From: Sutcliffiella horikoshii
Lineage (GTDB): Bacteria; Bacillota; Bacilli; Bacillales; Bacillaceae_I
Assembly (NCBI GenBank): GCA_001636495.1
Contig: KV440964.1
Span: 1,566,666-1,630,665, forward strand
Length of the DNA: 64,000 bases
Direction: 5' to 3'
The translations under genes and the position numbers were made by a program. The notes beneath the pieces are model-generated. The model saw nothing but the letters and a program-made list of their open reading frames with translations, searched no databases and was not told where the DNA came from. Shown in pieces: positions 1 to 7,220 of the stretch. Within the stretch, counting starts at the first letter, position 1. Each line of letters starts with the position of its first letter.

Positions 1-109
1 TGCAATCGATGCGGATGGTTATCGGGATAATCGATATAACGTGAAACATGTGCAACCAGATTTACAAAACAGGCAATTTATTAAAGTTGTGGCGAGAGTG
101 GTTACATGA
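1..109 (+). CDS. Phage head closure / head-tail joining protein, C-terminal fragment
   Basis: An open frame enters from the left edge and reads from base 2 to a TGA at 107-109; only the last 35 residues are visible, ending FIKVVARVVT. The stop overlaps the ATG of the next gene (ATGA), as expected for translationally coupled phage morphogenesis genes. The fragment carries no diagnostic motif. The call rests on position: head closure proteins usually come just before the HK97-gp10 family protein in siphovirus late operons. Frame and stop are certain; the function is inferred from gene order. Confidence 0.5.
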   Translation, partial: AIDADGYRDNRYNVKHVQPDLQNRQFIKVVARVVT

Positions 110-498
110 GCGTAAAAATTAGGGGAATGGACAAGTTGCTGAAAGAGTTGGAAACCCGATTGGGGAAAGAAGCCATGCAACAAATTAGCGATAAGGCATT
201 AATGGATGCAGCAGAAGTATTTGTGAAGCAACTAAGAAAAGAGTTTGCTAGTTTTAGAGATACCGGGGGATCCATTGAGGAGATAACCATATCGCCCATT
301 GTTTATGAGAACGGTGTCCGAACCATCAAAGTGCATTGGAAAGGGCCAAAAGGTCGCTATCGAATTATTCACCTCAACGAATGGGGGACTATTCGAAATC
401 CACGGCCACGAGGTAAAGGTGCGGTCGCTAGAACGATGAATAATTCTAAAAAAGCATATAGGGACGCTTTGAAAAAGGCGGTTAAGGAGGGAATGTAG
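106..498 (+). CDS. HK97 gp10-family phage protein (head-tail connector/tail completion)
   Basis: A 130-residue basic protein, the usual size for the HK97 gp10 family, which acts at the head-tail interface in virion assembly. It starts with a short amphipathic helix (MDKLLKELETRLG), typical of the family, followed by a helical region, and ends in a Lys/Arg-rich tail. The central stretch around HLNEWGTIRNPRPRGKG resembles the conserved 'HIxExGT...P.P' block of this family. The start ATG overlaps the upstream stop and its own stop TAG overlaps the GTG of the next gene, so the three genes are translationally coupled. Assignment is from sequence pattern plus order before a DUF3168-like gene and a major tail protein. 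Confidence 0.75.
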   Translation: MSVKIRGMDKLLKELETRLGKEAMQQISDKALMDAAEVFVKQLRKEFASFRDTGGSIEEITISPIVYENGVRTIKVHWKGPKGRYRIIHLNEWGTIRNPRPRGKGAVARTMNNSKKAYRDALKKAVKEGM

Positions 499-881
499 TG
501 GATGTTTTAGATATGTTCTATCAAGTATTAAAAACAGACCCCTATATATCCGAGCAAGTCGGCACCAGGATTAAGTATTATGAATATCCAGAATCCGGGG
601 ATGTCGATAAACCTTACATGGTTTTGGAGGAGATAGCACCTCCTGAACCAGGTTCCTTTGCTGACGGAACATGGTTGACCTTATCCGTATTTGTGCATGT
701 GGAAATATGGAGTCCAAACCGAACCACGACTAGGTTACTAGCAGAAAGAGTCCGCGACCTTATCTGGGAGACGTTCAAAATTAGGCAAGTGGGCGGTTTG
801 ACGGAACATGATAATGGAGTTTTTCGGGATGCCCGAAGATATCATGGATCTATTTACCGGGATGACTTAAATCAATTATAA
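498..881 (+). CDS. Phage tail terminator / tail completion protein (DUF3168-like)
   Basis: A 127-residue acidic protein, starting at a GTG that overlaps the previous stop and preceded by a good AAGGAGGGA site. The layout fits tail completion (gp17/DUF3168-like) proteins, which cap the tail tube and join it to the head: an N-terminal helix (MDVLDMFYQVLKTDPYI), a beta-rich core with PYMVLEEI and HVEIWSPNRT, an arginine-rich helix (RLLAERVRDLIWE), and a C-terminal strand with RRYHGSIYR. It sits between the gp10-like protein and the major tail protein, exactly where this gene is expected. The exact family is inferred from pattern and synteny. Confidence 0.65.
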   Translation: MDVLDMFYQVLKTDPYISEQVGTRIKYYEYPESGDVDKPYMVLEEIAPPEPGSFADGTWLTLSVFVHVEIWSPNRTTTRLLAERVRDLIWETFKIRQVGGLTEHDNGVFRDARRYHGSIYRDDLNQL

Positions 882-895
882 AGGAGCGAAAAAAG

Positions 896-1498
896 ATGGC
901 AGAAGAAAAGAATTATAGAGCCTCTACAGGAGTAGACGGGTTTTATTATGGAATTATTGGTGATGGAACTACAACTACACAAATTGAGCGAGTAAAGTTC
1001 TTGCAGGAAATCACGGTGGAAATGCCTCAAGAAGTTGTACGAGCTTACGGGGATAACACCACGGCAGAAATGGCCGTATCCAATGGTGATATTTCTGTCA
1101 ATTCTACTTTTCACAAGATTCCCATTGAGGACAAACAACGATTGTTAGGGTTGGAAACCGTGGAAGGTTTAACTGCCGTCGGCGGGACGGATAAACCTCC
1201 CTATGTCGCTGTAATCTTTGTAAAAACATTTGAAGATGGATCTGTTGAATATGTCGGGCTGCCTAAAGGTATCTTTACCCGTCCGAACGTTTCAGGAAAA
1301 TCAAAAGCCGGCGGAACTACTGAGTTTACAGCAGAGGAAATTGTCGCTCAGTTTATGGACCGGAAAGTGTCCGGATTTAATTCGGAGAAATCCGTAATTT
1401 TTGCTGCAGATAAGAAAAACGAAAATACGAACAGGGACGCATTGTTTACCAAAATATTCGGAGCACCTTTCCCTGGTGCATTACCGGAAGGAGCATAA
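896..1498 (+). CDS. Major tail protein (phi13-type tail tube)
   Basis: A 200-residue protein with the length and features of phi13-family major tail proteins, which polymerise into the tail tube. The N-terminus (STGVDGFYYGII) and later blocks EITVEMPQEVVRAYGDN, YVGLPKGIFTRP and TTEFTAEEIVAQFMDR match the usual layout of this family: beta-rich, with a conserved acidic loop around the 'AYGDN' turn. A strong AAGGAG site lies ~8 bases before the ATG. It is followed by a small accessory gene and then the tail chaperones, the standard order in siphoviruses of Firmicutes. Confidence 0.8.
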   Translation: MAEEKNYRASTGVDGFYYGIIGDGTTTTQIERVKFLQEITVEMPQEVVRAYGDNTTAEMAVSNGDISVNSTFHKIPIEDKQRLLGLETVEGLTAVGGTDKPPYVAVIFVKTFEDGSVEYVGLPKGIFTRPNVSGKSKAGGTTEFTAEEIVAQFMDRKVSGFNSEKSVIFAADKKNENTNRDALFTKIFGAPFPGALPEGA

Positions 1499-1500
1499 GC

Positions 1501-1845
1501 ATGACTATTCCTAAATTGAAAAAGGAGTTAACCGCATTGGGCGTTGAGTTCGATGAAAAGGCAACTAAAGAACAATTAGAAAAATTGTTAGAGGAAAAAC
1601 AAGCAGAAGCCAGTGAACAAGAGGAAACAAATCAACCGGTAGATGTGGAAAAAGAGGAAAAAGAGGTTTTTCCAACGTATGTTGTCATCCACGATTTCAA
1701 AGATTTGCAGGATAACAATACAGTATATATTGCTGGAGACATTTATCCACGCAGGGCTGAGAGTGACCCGGATGACAAAAGAATCCAGGAACTCTTATCA
1801 AGTGATAATAAAATCGGAAAACCATTGATTAAAGAACAGGCGTAA
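1501..1845 (+). CDS. Small phage tail-region protein with N-terminal HeH/LEM-like helices
   Basis: A 114-residue, highly charged protein starting two bases after the major tail protein stop. Residues ~1-35 (MTIPKLKKELTALGVEFDEKATKEQLEKLLEEK) look like a HeH/LEM helix-extended-helix fold, common in small phage proteins lying between the major tail gene and the chaperones. Residues ~36-55 are a Glu-rich linker. The C-terminal half (~57-114; VVIHDFKDLQDNNTVYIAGDIYPR) looks like a small beta domain found in other phage tail-region proteins. The stop codon lies inside a terminator-like hairpin. Function is not known; a minor structural or assembly role is inferred from position. Confidence 0.6.
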   Translation: MTIPKLKKELTALGVEFDEKATKEQLEKLLEEKQAEASEQEETNQPVDVEKEEKEVFPTYVVIHDFKDLQDNNTVYIAGDIYPRRAESDPDDKRIQELLSSDNKIGKPLIKEQA

Positions 1846-1862
1846 GCGCTTGTTCTTTTTAT
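1831..1862 (+). terminator. Intrinsic terminator or attenuator inside the tail operon
   Basis: A 12-bp stem (1831-1842 with 1847-1858, one G-T wobble, loop TAAG) is followed by a T-rich run. It overlaps the stop codon of the preceding gene. It lies between the highly expressed major tail region and the tail chaperones, so it probably lowers read-through rather than ending the operon. Confidence 0.65.
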
Positions 1863-1886
1863 CTTTTTGAGAGGGCGGAAAATAAA

Positions 1887-2249
1887 ATGGCAAACTTAAA
1901 ACGAAACCGAATCGAACTTGTAAAAGAAGTGAACGGGGAAGAAGTGATTACAGAAAACTTTCTTACACCTGTATTCATCCCCTTTGGCGTGGTGTATGAG
2001 GCAATGGACTTGAAAGACGAAATTGAAGAAAGCACCAAGACAGAAGAAAAAGGCAAAGACAAAGAACTGATGGACAAGATGGTGCTGTTTGTTGCAGATA
2101 GAATCTACAATGGTCAATTCACCAAGGAAGAATTAATCAATGGATTACATGCACCGAATGCCATGCAGGAGTTACAAGAACAGGTGGCCTTTGTCGCCAA
2201 TGGACAACAGACTGATGCCACAAAAAAGTTCTTAGAGAAGAAGAATTGA
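1887..2249 (+). CDS. Tail assembly chaperone (gpG-like)
   Basis: A 120-residue soluble protein in the position of lambda gpG-type tail assembly chaperones, which bind the tape measure protein before the tail tube forms. It begins MANLKRNRIELVKEVNGEE, has a beta-rich N-terminal half (to ~45) and a helical C-terminal half with a charged segment (KTEEKGKDKELMDKM). The last codons contain the heptamer A AAA AAG in the correct phase for -1 slippage, so part of the translation should continue into the 2228-2434 frame. The RBS GAGAGGGCGG is about nine bases from the ATG. Size, position and frameshift signal together make the call. Confidence 0.8.
   Translation: MANLKRNRIELVKEVNGEEVITENFLTPVFIPFGVVYEAMDLKDEIEESTKTEEKGKDKELMDKMVLFVADRIYNGQFTKEELINGLHAPNAMQELQEQVAFVANGQQTDATKKFLEKKN
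2222..2228 (+). promoter_or_regulatory. -1 programmed ribosomal frameshift site (A AAA AAG)
   Basis: The heptamer AAAAAAG is positioned so that the zero frame (starting 1887) reads AAA at 2223-2225 and AAG at 2226-2228, which fits X XXY YYZ. After a -1 slip, translation resumes with GTT CTT AGA GAA and stays open to 2434. A AAA AAG is the same heptamer that drives efficient -1 slippage in E. coli dnaX. Lambda-like phages use such a site to make gpG and gpGT from overlapping frames. Confidence 0.85.
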
Positions 2250-2434
2250 GTGATGAAGACTTCTCTCCTTCCAAGCAAAAGGAATACATGGATCAGTTAA
2301 TTTTGCGAATGATGAAGGATGGGAAAGACATCAATGAAATTCTGAACATGCCCTTTCATTTCATGGTGGAACTCATGAGAGAAAAAAATAAACCAAAACA
2401 AGAAAAGTCTTTGATTGCTGCATTCGGCGGTTAA
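2228..2434 (+). CDS. Frameshifted extension of tail assembly chaperone (gpGT-like 'T' part)
   Basis: This frame is open from the slippery site to a TAA at 2432-2434 and has no convincing start of its own; the only early start-like codon is a TTG at 2246 without a ribosome binding site. Read through the -1 shift, it adds about 68 residues (VLREEELSDEDFSPSKQKEY...) to the first ~114 residues of the 1887 gene. The extension is short and helical and ends KSLIAAFGG. In gpGT-type chaperones the T part recruits the major tail protein to the tape measure complex. It should not be treated as an independent gene. Confidence 0.75.
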   Translation, partial: VLREEELSDEDFSPSKQKEYMDQLILRMMKDGKDINEILNMPFHFMVELMREKNKPKQEKSLIAAFGG

Positions 2435-2470
2435 GGGCTTTTTTCTTTGGTATGGAAGGGAGGGTAAAGG

Positions 2471-5400
2471 TTGGAAAAAATCGAAGGACTCTCGATAGGG
2501 TTAGACCTCGATTCCATGAAGGTGGAAAGTGGTTTAACCAATCTGAACTCCAAGCTGAAACTGGTTAACAGTGAAATGAAAGCCAATATGTCGGCTTTTG
2601 ACCGTGGTAATCGTTCCATTGGCAAGTATGAAACAAGGCTGGCGGGCTTGAATAAGAAAATAGAAGTTCAACGAGCCATCACGGACAAAGCCCAGAAAAG
2701 CTATGAAAAAATGGTCAAAGAACATGGGGAAGGCTCCGTGGAAGCAGAAAAGGCGGCTGCTGAATACAACAATCAAGCTGCAGCACTTCGAAACCTTGAG
2801 CGCTATGTAGAAGATGTAACAAAAGAATTAAAGGAATTACAGGAAGAACAGCGCATATCGCAGTCTGGATGGAAGAAGATTGGGGATGGACTCGACAACA
2901 CGGGGCAAAAACTAATTAGTGTAGGAGACGGGTTGAAGAATGTAGGTAAGAATATGACCATGTATCTTACTGCCCCCATGATTGGTCTAGGCTATGCTGC
3001 CAATCGGTCTTTTTATGAAATCGATGTAGGACTCGATAATGTAACGAAAGCCACGGGAGCTACCGGGGATCAACTGGATGATCTTCATCAGTCTTTTCGG
3101 AATGTTTATGGCCGATTCCCGGCCGATTCTGCAGCACTCGGGAGCGCATTAGGAGAGGTAAACACAAGATTTGCCTTTACCAATGAACAATTGGAAGATT
3201 CAACACAAAAGTTTATGAAATTCGCTGATATAACCGGGTTGGATGCCACTACCTCTGTACAGTTGGTCGCCAGGGCAATGGGTGACGCTGGCATTGAAGC
3301 ACAGAATTATGAAATGGTCCTCGATGGTGTCGCGAAGGCAGCACAAGCAACCGGTATAGGTGCGGACAAGCTGCTAGACTCCATAACTAAGTATGGTGCG
3401 CCTATGCGAGCATTAGGTTTCGAGTTGGACGAAAGCACTGCCTTATTTGCCAGTTGGGAACTTGCTGGGGTAAATGCTGAAATAGCCATGTCTGGTCTAA
3501 AACAATCCATATCTCGATGGGGGAAAGAAGGAAAAGACCCAAGGGAAGAGTTCAAGAAAACATTGGCGGAAATTGAAAAAGCACCGGATATCGCAGAAGC
3601 CACCTCTCTTGCGATTGAGGCCTTTGGAGCAAAAGCCGGACCTGACTTAGCGGATGCAATCCAAGGCGGGCGTTTTGAGTTTGAAGAGTTACTTAAAGTT
3701 CTTGAAAACTCAGAGGGGACAGTAGACCAAACCTTCGACAACACCCTGAACAATTCCCAGAAGATACAAGTTGCCTGGCAAAACATGAAATTAATGGGGG
3801 AAGACCTCTGGGGGATTGTCGAGGATGCTTTAGCACCTGCCTTTGAGACCTTAGTTACGAAGCTTCAGTCAGGAGTGGAGTGGTTCAAAGGGTTATCGAA
3901 AGAAACAAAACTATCGGGCGTTATATTAGCTGGCTTGGTTATGGCTTTGGGTCCGGTAATAGCAGGGATAGGGATATTCCTAACCATGATCGGTTCCATT
4001 ATGACCGCCTTAGCCCCGGTAATGGCGAGTATCGCAAAAGCTGGCGGACATTTAAAATGGCTTCGTCTTGGTCTGGTGGCTTTTACAGGTCCTGTTGGAA
4101 TTACCATAGGGCTGCTCACCATTTTAGGTACCGGGTTCATTGCTCTCTATAAAAACTCAGAAAGTTTCCGTGAGGGAATCCAGCAACTAATTGCGAAGAT
4201 GCAAGTGCTTGGCCAAGATGCACTTAATGCAATAAGGCCGGCTATAGATTCCGTTATACTGTTTTTTCAGGAACAGTGGGCAATTATCCAACAGTTTTGG
4301 CAGGAGAACAGCGCTACGATCATGGAGGCATTATCCAATATCGGCAAGTTTATAAAGGCGACATTTGAAAATGTTATTTTACCAGTCATTCAATTTGTGA
4401 TGCCATTCATTCTTTCTATCATTCAATCAGTTTGGGGAAATATCCGTGGGGTCATAACAGGGGCGCTTGACATCATTATGGGCGCGATGAAATTTTTCTC
4501 GGGTTTGCTTACAGGCGACTTCACCAAAATGTGGGAAGGTATCAAGCAGATGTTCTCTGGCGCGATAACTTTTGTCTGGAATCTTATACAGCTATCTTTC
4601 TTCGGCCGAATTACGAAAGGGGTAGTTGGATTTGTAAAATCCTTTGGATCCAGTCTTAAAAGTGGATGGGATAATGCCATTTCAGGAATCAAATCTTTTG
4701 TCGGTCTAGCCAAAACAAATTTTAAGACCTTCGTAGATGACGGATTAAAGAGATTCAATGATTTGGTTGCCGGAGCAAAGGCACTTCCAGGAAAGATAGG
4801 ACAAGGAATAAAGAGCATGGCCGGAAAAGTAACCGATGGTGTCCGGGCGGTTGCTAATAATATGGCTTCTATGCTTGGAAAAGGGATTAACGGAGTCATT
4901 AACGGAGTAAACTGGATCCTTGGAAAAGTGGGTGCTTCTGGAGCGATTTCTCTTTGGTCTGTTCCACAATATGCAAAAGGGACGGATAATCATCCTGGTG
5001 GTCCAGCAATCGTTGGGGAGGAAGGCCGTGAGCTTGCTCATATACCTGGCGTTGGATATGCGATGTTAGGAGAGCAAGGACCACAGTTCTTGAACCTGCC
5101 TAAAGGTACATCGGTTTTACCAAACAAAGAAACAGAATCCATGCTATCTAGCCTATACCCTGCTTATGCTGAAGGTACAGGGTGGTTAAAGTCAGCATGG
5201 AATAAAACGAAAAACGTTGCATCTGATGTATGGTCCCTCATTACAAACCCATCCAAGCTATTTAGTATGGCATTAGATATGTTTGGTGTTACCACCCCGA
5301 GTCTACCGGGAGTATTTGGAGGTTTTGGGAGGACCCTTTTCAACAAGATGAAAACTTCCACGCTGGAGTTCATCACAAATAAGTTGAAGGGTGTGAAAGC

Positions 5401-5794
5401 GCCAGAGGAATTTGCAACTGGTGGAAAAATAAACGCTAATGGAATATACCGGCTTGCTGAACAAGGTTGGCCGGAGTGGGTCATTCCAACAGATCCGTCC
5501 AGAAGAACAGATGCAATGAAACTCCTTGCTTTGGCCGGAAAAGACATTCAAGGCAATAAACGACCGAATCAACTCCCCTCCGCAACAGGCGGTCAAGGTT
5601 TTGACTTAGAGAAGAAATTAGATTTGTTAATTTCACTTATTTCTGAGCTTGTTGGATTGGGGCAAGAGCAACTGCAAGCGATATTAGCCGGTCACACTCT
5701 TGTCATGAATGATAGAGAAATCGGAAAACAATTAGCACCTATCATCGATGAAATACAAAGAAGACAAAAGAAGGTGAGGGATAAGTTTGAGTAA
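2471..5794 (+). CDS. Phage tail tape measure protein
   Basis: A 1,107-residue protein, by far the usual tape measure size for a siphovirus tail; its length sets tail length. It starts at TTG 2471, preceded by GGAAGGGAGGG. Residues ~1-140 are a long charged coiled coil (KLKLVNSEMKANMSAFDRG...). Residues ~190-440 hold the TP901-type core (NVTKATGATGDQLDDLHQSF). Hydrophobic segments at ~475-570 (LSGVILAGLVMALGPVIAGI) and ~630-700 fit the membrane-insertion role at DNA ejection. The later part carries repeated 'AxGTDNHPGGPAIVGEEG' and 'FATGGKINANGIYRLAEQG' type motifs found near the end of many tape measure proteins. The stop overlaps the next gene. Confidence 0.93.
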   Translation: MEKIEGLSIGLDLDSMKVESGLTNLNSKLKLVNSEMKANMSAFDRGNRSIGKYETRLAGLNKKIEVQRAITDKAQKSYEKMVKEHGEGSVEAEKAAAEYNNQAAALRNLERYVEDVTKELKELQEEQRISQSGWKKIGDGLDNTGQKLISVGDGLKNVGKNMTMYLTAPMIGLGYAANRSFYEIDVGLDNVTKATGATGDQLDDLHQSFRNVYGRFPADSAALGSALGEVNTRFAFTNEQLEDSTQKFMKFADITGLDATTSVQLVARAMGDAGIEAQNYEMVLDGVAKAAQATGIGADKLLDSITKYGAPMRALGFELDESTALFASWELAGVNAEIAMSGLKQSISRWGKEGKDPREEFKKTLAEIEKAPDIAEATSLAIEAFGAKAGPDLADAIQGGRFEFEELLKVLENSEGTVDQTFDNTLNNSQKIQVAWQNMKLMGEDLWGIVEDALAPAFETLVTKLQSGVEWFKGLSKETKLSGVILAGLVMALGPVIAGIGIFLTMIGSIMTALAPVMASIAKAGGHLKWLRLGLVAFTGPVGITIGLLTILGTGFIALYKNSESFREGIQQLIAKMQVLGQDALNAIRPAIDSVILFFQEQWAIIQQFWQENSATIMEALSNIGKFIKATFENVILPVIQFVMPFILSIIQSVWGNIRGVITGALDIIMGAMKFFSGLLTGDFTKMWEGIKQMFSGAITFVWNLIQLSFFGRITKGVVGFVKSFGSSLKSGWDNAISGIKSFVGLAKTNFKTFVDDGLKRFNDLVAGAKALPGKIGQGIKSMAGKVTDGVRAVANNMASMLGKGINGVINGVNWILGKVGASGAISLWSVPQYAKGTDNHPGGPAIVGEEGRELAHIPGVGYAMLGEQGPQFLNLPKGTSVLPNKETESMLSSLYPAYAEGTGWLKSAWNKTKNVASDVWSLITNPSKLFSMALDMFGVTTPSLPGVFGGFGRTLFNKMKTSTLEFITNKLKGVKAPEEFATGGKINANGIYRLAEQGWPEWVIPTDPSRRTDAMKLLALAGKDIQGNKRPNQLPSATGGQGFDLEKKLDLLISLISELVGLGQEQLQAILAGHTLVMNDREIGKQLAPIIDEIQRRQKKVRDKFE

Positions 5795-7220
5795 TTCCTT
5801 ATCGTTCAATGGCATTAAAAAAACATGGCTTTACTTGAGGGCGGGGCGAAAGAAAGCCCCGTTTGCTCCTTTAAGGCGGAATCTTCTATACGTGAAGGGT
5901 ATGCCAGGGGCGCATCTTCAATCTACTGACACAGATGTATTGGTGATTGAACAACCTATCGGATTCCGTGCCGATAGCGATGAAATAGCACTTCAAATCA
6001 AGGATGACCTAGCAAGTTGGCTCATTACAAAAGACCCGGCACCTCTAAGGTTCGATGATGAGCCAGGAAGGACCTACTATGCCGTTGTCCAGAATACACT
6101 AGAGGATTTTGAAAAGATAGTGACGTTACGGCAAGGAACAATTCAATTCCTATTATTAGATCCTTATGGTTATGGTTCAGAGAGAATTTATAAGGTGAAC
6201 GCCACCACAGAGGATATGAATACGCTTGTGATGAATAATCCGGGCAATGTTCAAACCTTCCCAAACTTTCACTTTTTGGTAAAAAAACCACTGACCTACT
6301 TGGATATCATTGGTCCTGATGGGTACATGAGGATAGGCAGACCGGTTTCTGTAGAAGAAACCACCATAAATCCTTTGGAATCAATTCTCACGGACAATAT
6401 GAATACTTTGATAGGTTGGACCAATGCTTCCAATATAGATGGTGGAGTGCGAACAGGTAACTTTCAAGCAAACAGTAACGGCTTCACGGTTAGCGATTTC
6501 GGACAGGGAACCTCGTGGCACGGTCCATCTTTACAGAAATCCCTCGGACAGACATTGGAAAACTTCCAAGTAGAGATGCATTTTACCTTGCGTTCTTTAC
6601 GTAACACTGAGGTAGGAAGGATTGAACTTTACCTGGTGGACGAAAACGGAAATCATTTTGCCAAAATAGCCATGAAAGACATCCTGACAGGAGACTTCCT
6701 TAATCAAGCAGAAATAAGGGTAGGTCCACTGGTTACGGGACAATACATTGTTTCTGGAACACCAAGGGTGCCGGATCAGTGGAGGCCATTCACCGGTTTA
6801 ATCCGTATCAGTCGAGTAGAAGGTAAATGGGTGGCATATGTGGCCAACATAGCAGGAAAACATGTAGCACCTCTACATGGAACTTTCCTAGATAACGGTG
6901 TCCTCCCGAAGCTTGCAGCTGTACAGGTTCATATTGGTGTGAGTAGAGACAGGAGTCCGGCTCAAATGACTATTCGCCAAGTGAAGGTCTGGAAACGAAA
7001 TGTGATTAAGGATGACGATGTCCCTTACATCGCACATCCAGGAGACGAGATTACCATTGATCATAAAAATAGCTCCATTCAGATTAATGGAGAAGATATG
7101 AAGAAGTTAAAAGATTTTGGGTCCACCTATTTTCCTTTGCAAAAAGGGGATACAGCATTATTAATTTCTCCTGGGGACGCGGTGGATGCAGAAGGGAAAG
7201 CAAGGGGGGCTTACCATTAG
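5787..7220 (+). CDS. Distal tail protein (Dit), enlarged
   Basis: A 477-residue protein directly after the tape measure and before the tail endopeptidase, the fixed place of Dit, the hub joining the tube to the tip. It starts at TTG 5787, overlapping the tape measure stop, with AAGGTGAGGG upstream. Residues ~1-190 (NSLSFNGIKKTWLYLRAG...GYGSERIYKV) form the N-terminal ring domain. Residues ~425-477 form a C-terminal strand region (DEITIDHKNSSIQINGEDMKKL) typical of SPP1-type Dit. Plain Dits are about 250 residues; here ~200-415 is an inserted beta-rich domain resembling a concanavalin-like sugar-binding fold (SWHGPSLQKSLGQTLENFQV), as in 'evolved' Dits. Carbohydrate binding is inferred. Confidence 0.82.
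   Translation: MSNSLSFNGIKKTWLYLRAGRKKAPFAPLRRNLLYVKGMPGAHLQSTDTDVLVIEQPIGFRADSDEIALQIKDDLASWLITKDPAPLRFDDEPGRTYYAVVQNTLEDFEKIVTLRQGTIQFLLLDPYGYGSERIYKVNATTEDMNTLVMNNPGNVQTFPNFHFLVKKPLTYLDIIGPDGYMRIGRPVSVEETTINPLESILTDNMNTLIGWTNASNIDGGVRTGNFQANSNGFTVSDFGQGTSWHGPSLQKSLGQTLENFQVEMHFTLRSLRNTEVGRIELYLVDENGNHFAKIAMKDILTGDFLNQAEIRVGPLVTGQYIVSGTPRVPDQWRPFTGLIRISRVEGKWVAYVANIAGKHVAPLHGTFLDNGVLPKLAAVQVHIGVSRDRSPAQMTIRQVKVWKRNVIKDDDVPYIAHPGDEITIDHKNSSIQINGEDMKKLKDFGSTYFPLQKGDTALLISPGDAVDAEGKARGAYH

Noticed and set aside
3307-4899. Long reverse-strand frames of 158-159 codons inside the tape measure gene
   Set aside because: They lack binding sites and have the Ser/Pro-rich composition of shadow frames; the + strand tape measure gene explains the region.
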